Shown: positions 51,301-64,000, numbered from the stretch's first letter. The stretch is DNA of 64,000 bases from Strongyloides papillosus (GCA_005656395.1 SRSI01000023.1:372001-436000); one strand, 5' to 3'. Made by a program: numbers and translations. The notes: generated by a model not told the origin, from the sequence alone.

Positions 51301-54300
51301 AGTAATTACTCGATATACTTGTTTGATCAATTAGTATTTTGAGCTGATTTGTAACAAATTAAGAAATGTCAAATGTAAAAATATGCACATGATAGACAGA
51401 ATTAATACCATTTCCGGTAATTATATCTAGTTATATGTATCTTAAATATTTCCCCCTTTCAATATAATCCAACATAAAAAAAAGTTAAAGAAACTATGAA
51501 ACTGTCTTATAATCTAAAAATGTTTTTATATATAAAATAAAAAAGAAATAACACAATTATTTGAACATTCATCTTAATTTTGTTATAAAGTAATAGAATA
51601 GCAAAGTAATATTATTATTCTCCTACAACATTCTTTACTTTTTATTAAATATCTATAAAACTATCATTTTTCTCTTTATTTATATAGGCAAAATTTTTTT
51701 TTTCCTATTATTCTCTTTCTGAAAAAAGTTGAAGTGATAATTTCAAGAGCACTATTTTTATTTTGTTTACAATAATAGGTTGTATAAAAATATTCTAGTC
51801 CATTCTCCTTTTTTTAGACAATTAAATATAATAATAGTTATGTTAAGAATTATAATTTTTGATCACAAAATAATAGGAAGTACATAAAATCTTTAACAAT
51901 TATTTTTACGTAATATGTTAATAAATTAAATCACATGTTCAGGAGGTATACAGTAATATTTTTAGGGAATATATATCATTTGGGAAATATAAATATATGT
52001 ATGTATTTTGGTAAACAAACCTTTATTGATGGTTCTGGAATTAAATCATATGGTTTATCTTGGTACATTTGGATGTCTCTTATTAAGGAAGCAATCTTCC
52101 GACATTTTAGGAAGGATATTAGTTTGTCGTTGTTGTTGTCCTCTGATACTCCATCATTGTCAGCTTTTTGATCTTCCTGATTTCCACTAGTAGAAGTGTT
52201 TTTTCTTTTTATGAATGTTTTGTTACCCTCCTCAAAAAAGACAATTCTAGATAAATAGATACCGAAAAATGGGATAACTGGTGGATCAACTGTTTTTAAC
52301 CGTTGTGACATCTCTACCCAATGTGAATCACATAATTTTGTAAATCTCTCATATGCTGCAATTTTTTCTTTATCAATTCTCTAAATATATCAATTTTATT
52401 TTATAAGAATAAAAGGTACCTGTCGTGTATGAGCTAATCTATGAACTGATGTAGCATTTAATGCTGAAAAAAGTGCTACAACCCCCGTAAAGTTATTAAG
52501 TTCCTCTAGTACACATATAATTTCAATTACCCTTGAATACATCGCAACACGATCTTCAAGTGATCTCTCATTCACAATACACCATTGTATCCAATAAGTT
52601 AATTGATTTGAATGTTGGATAAGTTTCAATAGTTGGGGACTTCTTTTTTCTTTGTCATCTTTTGTCCAGGCAACATTACATAATTCTATTGGTTTGACAG
52701 CTTTATACAATTCAGCCTGGATGATTGTTAATTGTCTCGCAATTTCAACTGGATGTAATGTCAACAAATTATAATCATTGATATCATCCTTCTTAGCCGT
52801 ATGCCAGAAATGTTGATACTTTATTATCCCAGGTGATGACGCAGCAGGTGAATTTGACGATGATTCATTTTCCCCAACATCACTATCAAAACTCTTCTCA
52901 TTAACAAAATTATTTCTCTTCTTCTTACTGAACGAATCTTTAATTGTATGACACATACTCTTTTGTTGTTTCGTAAAAGCTTGTTCACAACACTTCCCAT
53001 CAAGAAAATCCATCATTCTCTCAATAATTTCATTATTATTTTCAAAGTCATACCAATGATCTTTTATCCAATACTGTAACACAACCAAAACACGCATCTG
53101 AACCGGCCGTTGGTATTCTTTTTTGAAACGATTATATGCCTGTTCAATTAACAGATTACCGGAAGTTTTTGAATTTGTCTTCTCTTTTTCATTGACATTC
53201 TTACTACTTAACTCTTTTGGTATGGGGACATTAAATCTTTGTATTAGTAAATTTAGGAGTTTAATTGGTTCACAGAATGATCTGTATGTGGTAAGGAAAG
53301 TTTTCATGAAATTAGGCTCGTGGTATTTATGATATGTTAGTCTTTCTATTAATTTGGTTAATGTAGCATTTTTAACGACATTCGCACCGTTGGAGTGTGT
53401 GTAATCTTCAAATTGTATGTTATCTTCCCTGTTTGGTTCTGCAAATTTGTATATTTTTGGATCAGGGAAGTAGAGGGGTATTCTGATAGATTCCTCTTTT
53501 AGGAAAGCATCTAATATACGATCTAGTAATGTTGACGATAATGCATCAGCAAACGAAAACATCCATTTCTCTTTTTCTTCTTTCGATCTCGCAGCTAGTA
53601 TAAGTATTGATGAAACCATACCATCATGATTATTACAACTTGAGTATGACGTTATTTTAAAAGCATTACTATACTCATCATTATCCTCCAAATCTACAAT
53701 ATCAGAGGCCTTTAATTTAATTTGATCTTTAAATTTATACTCAATAGTACTGTCAGTTGGGGCAACACTAATAGTGGCGTTATTTGTTTTTGGCTGATTT
53801 AATTTTTTAGTAATAATAATAGTTTGATCAAAAAGAAACACATATCGTTCAGCACTACCAAATTTTCCTTTTATTGTTTCAGTTACACTACTTCCATTGT
53901 GACGAATTTTCATAAGTACACCCTCGTGAATGTACCTTGTTGAGGTAGCGACAATGTTTGCACCCTGCCATCCCTCGATTTTACTTTGAATGTCTCTCAT
54001 TATCATATCTTTTTTGTGGAGCATAATTTTATTATCACTTAATGGTGTTGTTTTGGCTGTTTGTATGTCATTTTTTAGATTGAAATTAACCATTCTTGAT
54101 GCTTGCATTTCTATTTGTGTACCCAAACCGATAAGTATACTTTTGCATGAACCTAAATCATTTTCATCTTCATCTGACATTGAATATTTCCACAGCAAAT
54201 TAATTTGTTCAGTGAATCGAAAAAAATACTTAATTGGGGATTTCAATAATTCCGGTAATATATACCGTACAGCAAGGCGAAATGGAGTACCATTAGGAGT

Positions 54301-55525
54301 ATTCCTATAAATCTGATCTTCATGATCATAATACTCCTGTAAATTTTCATCCTTAATCATGCAATCAAAAAAATCTGTTGGTACTTGAAAAATATTAACA
54401 TAATCATAATAACAATTAAAATCGAGCCCTTCAACAAATTCAATAAGACCTTGCCCTACATTATACATATTCAACATCTCAAAGGAATCTTCTAATACTC
54501 CTTGAACTTTTAATGTAAGATTATAAATCTCCTCAATATTGCCAAAACATTTTTTAATGTAGTCGTTTTCTAGTTTGTAGTAGCAAAATCCAGTTTCCAT
54601 ATTTCTTTTGAAGACATTTAGTAGTAAATTTAGATCTCTTATGTATCTTGAGATATCTTCAACCATACTTTTTAAGACTTTGTCATAACACATCTCTTCG
54701 TTTTTGACAATATCGAATAATTCAAAATCTTTTTCCTTTGATTGGTTTTCAAATGGGATTAACAAAGTTTCATCATCCTTACAATTCCTCAACAAATAAG
54801 CTTGAAAATCACTGAAATTAGCATCAGCCTTAATTGCAGTCTTAAGATTATTATAATCAAGCATCCTCTTCCCATTCTTAACAATATGCTTTGCACCTTC
54901 AATATTTTTTGCAAAACTTCCACCCCATTGAAGGACGTCATGTGCTACATACTCAACAATAGACAATATCAACAACGATGCTGTCTCAGGAATTTTGTAT
55001 CCTAAATTCTCTTTAGCAAGCCTCGATATCTTTTGGAATAATTCAAATCTCGTTTTGGATTCTAATGATTTGTCTTGTGCTAATTTTTTACCATTTTTAT
55101 ACTTAGTTATCTTATCAGTTTGTATATGTTTTTTTGCCCAATGACACATCGTTGGAGTAAATATATTATTGATTCTGTTTTCGATGTCTTCTCTGGTGTT
55201 GGGACGAGTTTCAATTAACTCAAAAAATAATCTGGCTAATAATAAACAAATATATGCAACTGATTTTGTATCAATAATTAGTGTTGGATGTACCTGATTG
55301 AAGATCTTAAAAAATGACATTTATATTAGGGGTGATAAAAAAGTTAATTAATTAAGATGATCTAATTACCTGATAAACTCTTTCAACAAAAATACTTTTA
55401 GCTTTGATTATCACGCCATCACTAACGGTTACAGTTTGACTTTCTGATTGAGTTAATGTACTTTGGTTACTCGGGTAGGGTGTCCAATTTGCAAACTGTT
55501 CAAAGGGAAATGCAATCTTACTCAT
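48367..55525 (-). CDS. sos-1: Son of sevenless Ras guanine-nucleotide exchange factor, 1553 aa
   Basis: Activates Ras downstream of receptor tyrosine kinases at the plasma membrane. I read five exons, all phase 0: 55525-55370, 55305-52420, 52380-52021, 49680-49561 and 49506-48367. Order of domains: histone-fold pair (residues about 45-200, QVHPTLIIDTKS), DH (about 250-440), PH (about 490-610, EGVLMKIRHNG), REM (about 690-870, TKLIERLTYHKYHEPNFMKT) and CDC25/RasGEF (about 905-1135, HPVEIARQLTIIQAELYKAV, NFTGVVALFSALN). Exon 4 gives FFENIDIIGKFPDKNSLEH, and exon 5 the KSPGIKIPKTP region and a Pro-rich tail. The tail has PPPIPARR, PPPLFPRR and PPALPPKTYKK, likely SH3 (GRB2/SEM-5-type) sites. Length compares with 1333 aa in human SOS1. 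The donor of intron 3 (AAG|GTTTGT) is weak and the intron is 2.3 kb. Confidence 0.95.
49681..52020 (-). other. 2.3-kb intron 3 of SOS
   Basis: Separates the end of the catalytic domain from the FFENI exon. No nested gene is visible on either strand. Reading into it from exon 3 adds about 14 codons (VCLPKYIHIFIFPK) before a stop at 51976. An AATAAA-type hexamer follows about 220 bp later on the minus strand, so a shorter transcript is possible. Confidence 0.7.
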
Positions 55526-57002
55526 ATTTGTATAAAAAAATCACATAAATGAACAAATAGATATTTCAAATACAAAAACTAATTTCTGAAATCATGTATA
55601 AATAAAATACCTACAATTATATAGTGGTAATTTTTTTCCAATAATTTAAAATGTCTGATCAACATAAAACAATAGTTAAATTGGGAAATTCAATGATATC
55701 ACATTCAATAATTTTAATTTAATTGCTTTTACAGTTAATAAAAATTTAATTAGTAATTAGAAAATATTTAAAATATTTCATGCTCCATAGAAGAAAAGAT
55801 ATTTTATAAATATTATTTGTTTTAGTTTAAATCAAAATGGTGTATTGACAAATTTGATAAGTTATGTGTTAACTATGATTTGATTTATCAGTACACACAA
55901 GAAGCTTCATCAAATAAAATAATAATTAATAGGTTAGTAAGTTTAAAGTTAAGTAAATGTAATATACCACATAATTTATGTGATGATAATGGCATTCAAA
56001 ATATATGTATATATATTTTAAATATATATTTAATATTATAATAATACTTATTATAATAAGTGTGTCAAAATTTTAGAAAAATATTATAAGAAACAATATT
56101 TATATTTAATTTTATGATGAAATAACATAAAAAATGTCAATTGTAATGTGGAATTTTTTAATCAACTAGAGAATATGAATGTATGTTTACAGAAGGAAAT
56201 GAAAAAAAACTTTTATTGATAACATTTCCGACTACACTTTGATTATGTATTTTCACGTTATGATAAATGTCTAATCACTAGTACATACTTCTTACTCTTG
56301 TTGACCCTACAATTGAGTGTTTTTGGGGAAAATGGCCAGATTTTAAATGATATATAAAATGCTGTATAGTACATTATATTTAGGAGAAATTTATCTATCA
56401 GTAAAAAAAGTAGAAAAAGGAATGCCTAAACATAAAGAGGTTAAAAGAAAGGAAGAGAGATGTCATTTAAGTATTTTCATTAAGACATTACAATGTGTTA
56501 ATTTTTTTGAATGTTGTAATATAAATGACAAGTTACATTGATTAATGCTGTAGAACACATTAATTAAACTTTTACCATAGTCAAAATATATTTTACTTTG
56601 ATAGAATTTTTTTGCAAATACATTAAGGTACAGCCATAATTAATTAAAATTCCTATTTTTAAAGAGAATGGTAAAAAAGGGTGAAGAATAAATTGAACTA
56701 TATATTATCAATATATATCTTGTTTAATGAACGCGCCAATATATTATCAAATCTTTTGGAAACACTCTAATGTCATAATTAAAACTTTAAATATTTATAG
56801 GCACATTGTAACATACTATTATGCATATTATTATTTAAATTAGGAGAACGGTTTTTCTTAACTTTTTGACCTTCAATTTTATAGAAAAGAGGATTAAAAA
56901 GATTGTTAATGACGAGATGGATATAGTACAATGATTTTTTTGAATGAAAATTTTATAAAAATGCATATCTTGAATTATAAAAAAATGATAGTTAGGAAAA
57001 CA
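55526..57002. other. Intergenic between SOS and iPLA2
   Basis: AT-rich, with no supported gene. SOS promoter expected at the left edge (no motif stands out) and iPLA2 3' flank at the right edge. Confidence 0.4.
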
Positions 57003-58788
57003 TTATAAATTATTTTTTTTCACATCCAAATTTTCTTTCATTTTAGAAAATAATTTTAAGTAATTAGTTAATCTTGCTATTTCACCTTTACCATCCGTTC
57101 TGAGATAAATCTCCGTATCCCACATCATCTGAATTATCCCGATATCATTTGAATCATCTAATTTTAATCTGATTGTGTGTGAGGCTGTAAAGCGAAAATA
57201 GGGGACTCCAATACTATGACACCAGGCTCTGGCTCTTTCTACTGGTAATCCATCAGATGCCGTTAACTAAATAAAAAATAAACATATTTTTTTAAAATTA
57301 CTTTTGATGTGAATTACATACCTGTCTAACAAATACTGGTAAAATTCCTTTGAGATCAGCCAACTTTTTTAATATATTCTTTTTTTGCGGTTCATTATTA
57401 TTACTACTATTATGATTAGTAGTAGTAGTGTTGTTGTTATTAATAATATTAGTGGTACTACCATTATTTGTTCCATTTGATGGAGGGAGGTGATGGAGAA
57501 TTGCATTTGGTTCCCCTTCTTTCATATTTGCCTTCCATCCACCAGTTCCAATTGATATTAAGCAAGCAATATTCTCCATTTTATCTTCTGTTGGTTCCTC
57601 TGATTTATTACTTTTTCTCAAGCAAGCAGATGTTGGCCATAAATTTTTTGTTAATTGTGTTGTCTTATCCTTTATTTCTGTTAAGTATTTTTCATCCTTC
57701 TCTGATGATGAGGAATCAGATGATATTTTGGAGAGATTTTTATTCATTGTTGTTGAGTAGTTATGTTCAAAGAATTCTGTTAATAATTCTAATGCTGGAT
57801 TGTTACTCATGATACCACCGTCTATGAAGCCTTTGTATGGTTCAAAGTATGTTGGAGCTGCACTGGAACTTCTACCAACTTCCCATGCCGAGAAATTCTC
57901 AAAATCTTTTTCATGTGTTCCGCTACTTTCATTTGTGGAATCCGAAATACTTTTGTAATTTCTAAATAATTTTAATTGGGGCATACTATTTTTTATACTA
58001 CATGTTGTTACAATCAACTTTGGCTTCTTTATATTTATAAATGGTTCATTACCAAGTATATCTTGGAGAGTTTTCTCAAGAATAGCAGTATTATAAGGAC
58101 GCATACCTCTAAAAACTTTCCCCTTAAATCTTAAATAAATTTTCCTCATTTCTTCAAGAGTCTTTTTTTGAGAAAGCATTATAGCTATGTATGCACCGGT
58201 ACTTGTACCAGCAACCCAATCAACGACATCAACCAAAGGTACACCTAATTCATCTTCTAGTGTCATAAGGACTTGAATAGCTGCTAATCCACGTATACCA
58301 CCACCATCTATTGACATTAATACTTTACTTTTGTTTGTTAACTGTCCAAGTCGTTGTAGTAATATTGAGGCATTGAGTTTTTTTCTCATTTCTGATACTG
58401 ATTCACCTGAAGCATCACTTTTGTAACTCTCTCCACTAACATTTATTTCACCATCCCATTGTCTGAAGATTGTTTCGATTTCTTTATTTGCCATATCAAT
58501 AGGTCTCAATCCCTGTTTGTTACGTTGTTTTGAGAAATTAAACTTCTTTTCATAAAATATAAGAATACATTTAACGATAGGTGCATTTTCTGTTGCAACA
58601 GCAAGGTGCAAGATATTATCATTTCCAACGGTGGCCATTTTTTGTTCTATTGTTTCAAAACTATAGATATAAACGATTCTTCGGATATCACAAGCTTTCA
58701 CGGCTTCTATTAGCATGAATTCATTGTTCTCAATGCTGTCAATACTCCTACTTCTTGGACGATTGAAATACTTTTTGACATTCCACAT
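57003..58788 (-). CDS. Calcium-independent phospholipase A2 (iPLA2/PNPLA9-type), 576 aa
   Basis: Patatin-fold lipase of the group VI type, which releases fatty acids and lysophospholipids in membrane remodelling. Two exons, 58788-57322 and 57266-57003, phase 0. The N-terminal ~110 residues keep only one or two weak ankyrin-like repeats (NILHLAVATENAPIVKCIL), compared with seven or eight in mammalian group VIA. The catalytic domain has the glycine-rich SIDGGGIRG (about 159-167), nucleophile GTSTG with Ser196, and FIDGGIMSNNP with the dyad Asp323. An Asn/Thr-rich low-complexity insert (about residues 442-468) interrupts the part before KKLADLKGILPVFVRQ. Exon 2 supplies ASDGLPVERARAWCHSIGVP and YFRFTASH, the conserved C-terminal block. 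All catalytic residues are present. Confidence 0.92.
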
Positions 58789-61700
58789 AATTAATAATTG
58801 AAAATGTTGTAAAAAAAATCTACATTGACATAAGAGGGAATATGCAAAAAATAGTAAGATGATTAGGGAATATTACGTTGGTTAAATGACTGCAGAAGAC
58901 AAATATTTCTGTTTAATATTGAATATTCATTTTTCAAATTTAATTGTTCATTTTGTCAAATAAAGGTATGGCCAGGTATATAATTTAGATTTTATATAAA
59001 CATATTAGTATTTGTTGACTCATTTTTAAGTTAAATTTAAATTGCAACAAAAACGTATGTGATGTGATCATTGTAATTTTATACATGGTAAATCGAAAAA
59101 TAATATATATTTTGATAAACTTTTGAAATTAATATTGCATACAATATACATTAATTTTCCATTTGGACACGTTTTTTTATTTTTATAACGAATACAAATC
59201 AATTATTTAAATATATTGTAAACTTTCCATGAGCATATATTGTTTGTGAAATTGTAAATAATACTCTTTTTGAAATAATTTTATTCATATTTCTCTAGTC
59301 TTGAGAAAATTTTTAATATTAAAAGTTGTTTATATAAAACTTTGTACCTGTGTTCAAAACAGTTTTATAAAGGGAAATTCTTTTGTTTCTCTGTAGAAAT
59401 TGCTTTTTATATTGTTTATAAAAGTTTATATAAACATATTTATTATTTAAAATTCTTTTATCAATATTAGTGACATCTAAAATAACTTCTTCATTGGTAT
59501 TTTTAATTGTAAAATATAAATATTTTAGTCAAATTTTAAATATAAGCATTACAACAATAATTTGAGTATAACTTTTATATGTTTGTTTTGAAAATTATTG
59601 AGTAATAAAGCTTTATAAAGTTTCATTACTTATTAAAACTATTTTTTAAAAAGTTTCATTGTCAACCTGGATCTTTGTCATGTGCGATTTATAACTGTAT
59701 ATTGAAAAAGTATTGTATATGTATTGAAAATATCACATAATCTTTTATAGCTATAAATTTAAAATATAGTTTCTCTATTGCTATAATAATTGAATAAAGA
59801 TTTTGGTACTTTTCCATTTTGGTAGAGGCATTTTCAAATTTGATTTTATGTTAGAAAAAATTAATTATATAGTAAAATAAAGTGGTAAATAATAATGATA
59901 CTTTCACATTCATAATGGAAAAAAATCCAAGATAATAAAATAACTTTAACACATAAATAACAGACAAATCACTAAAAGAATATCCATGTTCTAATTTGTC
60001 TAAAATTAACACGTCTAAGAAAGAAAGCATGTTATTTTTGTTTATCTTAAAGCGAATTAACAAATTTGATGAAATTGAAAAAGGTGTTAAAAAAAGGGAC
60101 GGTTTTAATTTGAAATTTTGATAGATTTATTATTTGAGTTCTATTTTTGCGGATTGTAATATTCCCCTAAATAGTCATCCAAATAAAATTTTATACAAAA
60201 ACCGTAAAAATTTTATCTTCTACGGATATATGGAACCTTCTGGAAACTGTAAAAGTTGCCATTGTTTTCTTAGAAAAGCAAGATTATTACAAAAAGAGGG
60301 AATTTTTTGCAGAATATCATCAAATGAAACTCTATATAAAGTATAGAGTTCAATGGAACTCAAATTTACTTATCTGTCTCAGAAAAAAGCTATAAGAGTG
60401 GTACCTGGTTTAATGACATTATATTGTGCTTCGTAACCTTATTGTAGTTCATTTAATGTTTCAGTAAGGACCTTTTCTCTACTCAAGAATGTTTCAAACG
60501 ACGCAATTTATTAAGTTCTCTCATAAATTTTGTCATTTTTTTTATAAAATATATATATGACGTTTTAAAGTAATGTAACTTTAATTTAATCTTAACATTT
60601 TTAATATCGTTCTAATCTTAGAGCTAAATTATATTATTGTAATATGTTAAGAAGTACGTTACTTGAATTCAATTTCGTATAATGTTATTCATTTTTAATA
60701 AAAATCGATCTTCTGAGCAAACTACTAACAACAATAAGTTTAAAAATCTAAACAATTTATAGTAATAATAGCGAGGTGCAAAAAATTATTTTTTAACTAC
60801 ACTAAGCATTTATAATTAAAAGTATTATTTTAGTATTTGTTATTATTTTAAATATAAATATGTAAAGATTTTTTTTACTATAGATAAAAATTCATATTAT
60901 TTTATAATTTTTCATAAATTCGATTTTAGAAAATGATCTTTAAAGATATTATAATAAAAATTTGGGTTTTTGGATGAGTATAATTTTGCATGGAAATATA
61001 ATAATTTAAACTATAAAAGCATATTAAAAAATATACTATTGATATGTTAATAAATGCTCTTTATAAAAGCACTTTACAATCTTACTCAAAATTAACTTTT
61101 CATCTGGTACCTTGAAATGTAATGTAAAAAACAACTCAAGTTTTAAGATAAAACTAATATAGCAGAAAAATGGAAACTTATTCTAATAACTTTTATTATT
61201 ACTATCATTTAAATGTAAAAATAATTGCGATAAAATTAGTCGCAAATTATGAAAATTTAAATTTTATTATGTGGGAAATATTTATTACGTTTTACGCAAA
61301 AATGCTTTTTTTATTATTTTTTGTATTGAGAACATTTTATCAAAATTTTTCCTTTTTTGTTTTTTGTATATAATAACCAAAGAAGAAATTTGAAATTGTG
61401 CTATCACAATACATAATACTTTGCATTTATAACAGTAATGACAATAAACTACTACTTAAAAATATTTAAATAAACTATCTTTAATTATTATTTTTTTAAA
61501 TGAAGAAACGTAAATTTCAAAAAAAGTTTTACTATATAGGGATGAGTAAAATTGTTTAACTATATATAATAATGCAATTGTTAATAAATAGTTTTAGTAT
61601 ATCCTCTTTAATACTATTAGTAAGTATTACTTATAATCTGAGTTTTAAAGTTCATTATAAAATAGGTAATATTGAATTTAATAATTTAATTACAAGTGTA

Positions 61701-62939
61701 TTTTTTGTACAGACAATTCTATAGTTGATGATCAAAATCAGAAAAATTTTAAAAAGTTTAAAAGAGACGTGGCTAGAGCGTCGTCGACAAATGTTACTAT
61801 TAAGGAAAAGAGAGATGAATGTATAGAAGTACTTCAAAATTCTTTAAAATATAGTTGTTTGATAATACCATCACAATTCCTTAAAAAATGTAGTAAATTT
61901 GCTCTAACACACTATTTTTATTCCTCGGGCGAATACTTTGGCCTCTGCTACAGTAGCGATTTTTTAAACTAATAAAAATGAATTTCTAATAAATTTATGA
62001 AACTCTTACAGGACAATATTTGTACCATGTATACAAACGTTTATTAAAAATTTTTTTTTGAAGCTATATATCTCAAAATTTAAAGGTGAAACTTCATATG
62101 AAACTTACATATTCTGAAAACCCATAATCTCCTCTACAAGAATATATTATATCAAAGTTTCTATACAGTTTTGAGATAATTAAGTTAAAAGTTAATTGCC
62201 CATGTTTTTTTTAATGTATTTAAAACCTTTAGAGTTAATTTTATAAAATTCTTTGCATTAAAGAATCGTTTTAACATGAATTACATTTTATACTATATTT
62301 TTAAAAACAAAGTTACTGCAAGTACTGTCTATAAATAATTATTTTAGTAAACTATTTAGAGGAATAATTTCGAGAGAAAAACATATTAAAACTTTAAAAC
62401 TGATATCTGTATGTTACAATCAGATCAAGCTTTAACTACATCCATTTTTATTATTTTTATACAAAAAAGCACTTTATGCTATGGTTTGAACCCACCTCAA
62501 TCATGTTCTACTATACCTCAAACACATATAATAATATTTATATTGTTTATGTAAAAACAGTTTTTTAGCATTTTAAAAAGTTTTTGAATGTTAAAACAAA
62601 AATATTCTATCATTTTTATAAAAACAAATGCCAAATTTTTTAAAAATTACCCTAAAATTTTTCGTATAAGACGCTTTTAATTTTTACGAGGTTGGACGAA
62701 CACCTTCTCCAATATTCATTTATTGTATGTGATTTACACATAATTATATTATAAAATTGATACAAAAATCAAACTTTCATAAGAGAAAACAAAAAAGAGT
62801 ATAAAAATTTTATTTTTTACTACATAGGTGCCTTATACACGGGATGTTAGAATATATAAAAAATCTTCCACTAAAAATTAATCATTAAGGAAACTTTATT
62901 ACCTTTAAATTATTGGTATACATAACATAGTCTATAATA
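58789..62939. other. AT-rich intergenic region with weak coding remnants
   Basis: More than 4 kb with no intact gene. Two short segments look less random. At 60134-60346 (+) there is a 70-codon frame with CKSCHC and several Lys/Arg. At about 61710-61972 (+) there is an open stretch after an acceptor-like TTGTACAG, ending YSSGEYFGLCYSSDFLN. Neither matches a family I know. They may be pieces of decayed genes or transposons. Confidence 0.4.
61710..61972 (+). pseudogene. Possible exon or gene remnant, unrecognised
   Basis: An open frame of about 85 codons with locally higher GC than its flanks follows a TTTTTTGTACAG acceptor-like sequence at 61702-61713. It has mixed, protein-like composition (VARASSTNVTIKEKRDECI, SGEYFGLCYSS) and ends at a stop at 61970-61972. 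It has no start in good context and no partner exon that I can identify. A fragment of a transposon gene or an isolated pseudo-exon are the likeliest explanations. Confidence 0.2.
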
Positions 62940-62941
62940 TA

Positions 62942-64000
62942 CAGGGTGTCTCGTAATTAACTCTCCACCTGCGAACGTTGATAACTTTTTTATATAAAGA
63001 GATAAAAACGTGAAATTTTGAAGATTAATAGAACTAAGAGACAATATCTTTTATCTTTTTTATTTTTAAAAAATTATGGTCCTATGAGGACTTATGGCCA
63101 TTTTAAAAAAATATGTTTTTTTTTTCTTTCTGAGAACGTAACTTTTTTATATGAAGAGATATTGAAATAATTCTTTTACAGATCGAAAGCTCAACTTCTT
63201 TTGTATTAGAATCTTCATTATCATAAATATTGATTTTCATTAATATTGTTTTATTTTTAATTATAACAAAGAACTATAGTTTTGCCAAAATTTCGTAGTT
63301 TTTTCAAAATTAAAGCTCATTGAGAAGATTCTCACAAAAGCTTTATCATTATACTGATAGAGTTAACGAAGCTTTATCAAATGAATATAATTATATTTGT
63401 TAAAGTTAAGATTAAATAAAGTTATGACAGTTCAAAAATAGTCTAATTTTTCATTTTATTTAGTATTTGAAAAAAAGTATGTTATTTTTAAAATTTTCCA
63501 ACACATATAATGATTCTTTATTGAAAGTAGTTGGAATAGTATTTTATTTTTTATTACTAAGTGTTCATATTTCGAACAAAAATTCAATGAGAACAAAATC
63601 GAAAATACAATATTTTTGAAGGATGCATAAAAATGCTCTTATAGGGCAATTATTATGTAAAATAGTATAAAACGCAGATAAATTGTGATAAATGTTTAAA
63701 AAGATGATTTTTTTTCAAAATTTAAGCAATAAAAATTATTAAAAATTTTTTGCACATATGAACAAATAAGCAATATTTTGTAAATTGACATACTTGTTGA
63801 TTAAAATAACGATATTAGGTATCAAATATTTCGAAAAAAAATTGTATTTGTAACTTAAAATTTTTTTTTATTAAAAATACGAAATAAGCGATCTTTGGTA
63901 AATCATGACTTTCGTCAATGGCATTTGATTTTAATGGTGATATACTTATTTGATAGAGCTTCGTTAACTCTATCAGTATAATGATAAAGCTTTTGTGAGA
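62942..64000. mobile_element. Inverted-repeat (foldback) DNA transposon, cut by the window edge
   Basis: The element appears to start at TA (62940-62941) followed by CAGGGTGTCTCGTAATTAAC, a terminus style seen in Tc1/mariner-type elements. An internal arm at 63330-63384 (CTCACAAAAGCTTTATCATT...) is the reverse complement of 63946-64000. The match is exact for 43 bp (63330-63372 with 63958-64000) and near-exact for about a dozen more. The arms enclose about 560 bp, and the right arm runs off the window. If the symmetry holds, the other end lies about 390 bp past base 64000. A diverged direct repeat (ACTTTTTTATATaAAGAGAT at about 62984 and its copy at about 63141) lies in the left arm. I see no transposase frame. 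Confidence 0.65.

Noticed and set aside
62460..62530. Minus-strand GGTGGGTTCAAACC resembling a tRNA T-arm (B box)
   Set aside because: The T stem pairs poorly, no acceptor stem or anticodon arm can be drawn, and the motif is partly a chance palindrome.

Overview
The window is a stretch of an AT-rich nematode chromosome. The evidence is about three quarters A+T with long homopolymer and TATA tracts, compact genes with few introns (many about 45-60 bp, GTAAGT/GTATGT donors and TTTTNAG acceptors), and nematode-type families: a DUF229 protein, an FMRFamide-receptor-like GPCR, a sleepless/Ly6-like GPI protein and a nematode-style secreted PLA2. The composition and gene structures suggest clade IV, Strongyloididae-like worms, but the genus cannot be fixed from this sequence alone. 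No prokaryotic, viral or organellar block is visible.

Layout. 1-3 kb: AT-rich DNA and a satellite array of ten ~176/186-bp units. 3.3-5.2 kb: an orphan type I membrane protein (-). 5.7-7.7 kb: two DNA transposons side by side, a ~950-bp Tc1/mariner-type MITE and a broken 913-bp mariner with perfect 26-bp TIRs. 8.1-10.6 kb: GPCPD1-type glycerophosphodiesterase (-). 11.8-12.3 kb: a small snapin (BLOC-1) gene (+). 14.1-18.0 kb: FAM8A1/RDD (-) and WDR5 (+) sharing a 240-bp divergent promoter. 18.6-19.3 kb: ChaC (-). 21.7-22.7 kb: PPCDC (-). 22.7-27.4 kb: a gene desert holding two unusual GC-rich islands. 27.4-30.0 kb: DUF229 (+) and a calponin-homology protein (-) meeting tail to tail with 7 bp between stop codons. 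30.6-31.9 kb: a neuropeptide GPCR (-). 36.6-37.8 kb: ARP1/centractin (+). 41.5-42.9 kb: mitochondrial acetyl-CoA hydrolase/CoA-transferase (+). 43.2-43.7 kb: secreted PLA2-like (-). 47.0-47.9 kb: sleepless/Ly6-like (+). 48.4-55.5 kb: Son of sevenless (-), five exons, 1553 residues. 57.0-58.8 kb: iPLA2 (-). 58.8-64.0 kb: desert with weak coding remnants and, at the right edge, one arm and the centre of an inverted-repeat transposon that continues past the window.

The genes are independent eukaryotic housekeeping and signalling genes rather than one pathway. Three (GPCPD1, secreted PLA2, iPLA2) act on phospholipids, but they are not clustered. I found no convincing tRNA, rRNA, snRNA, spliced-leader RNA or CRISPR array. 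The most unusual signals are the dimeric satellite, the GC-rich islands in the desert, the block-wise alternation of third-position base preference inside single genes, the SOS intron that separates the exchange factor from its SH3-binding tail, and the edge transposon. Exon coordinates are my own hand readings of splice sites and were not checked against transcripts.
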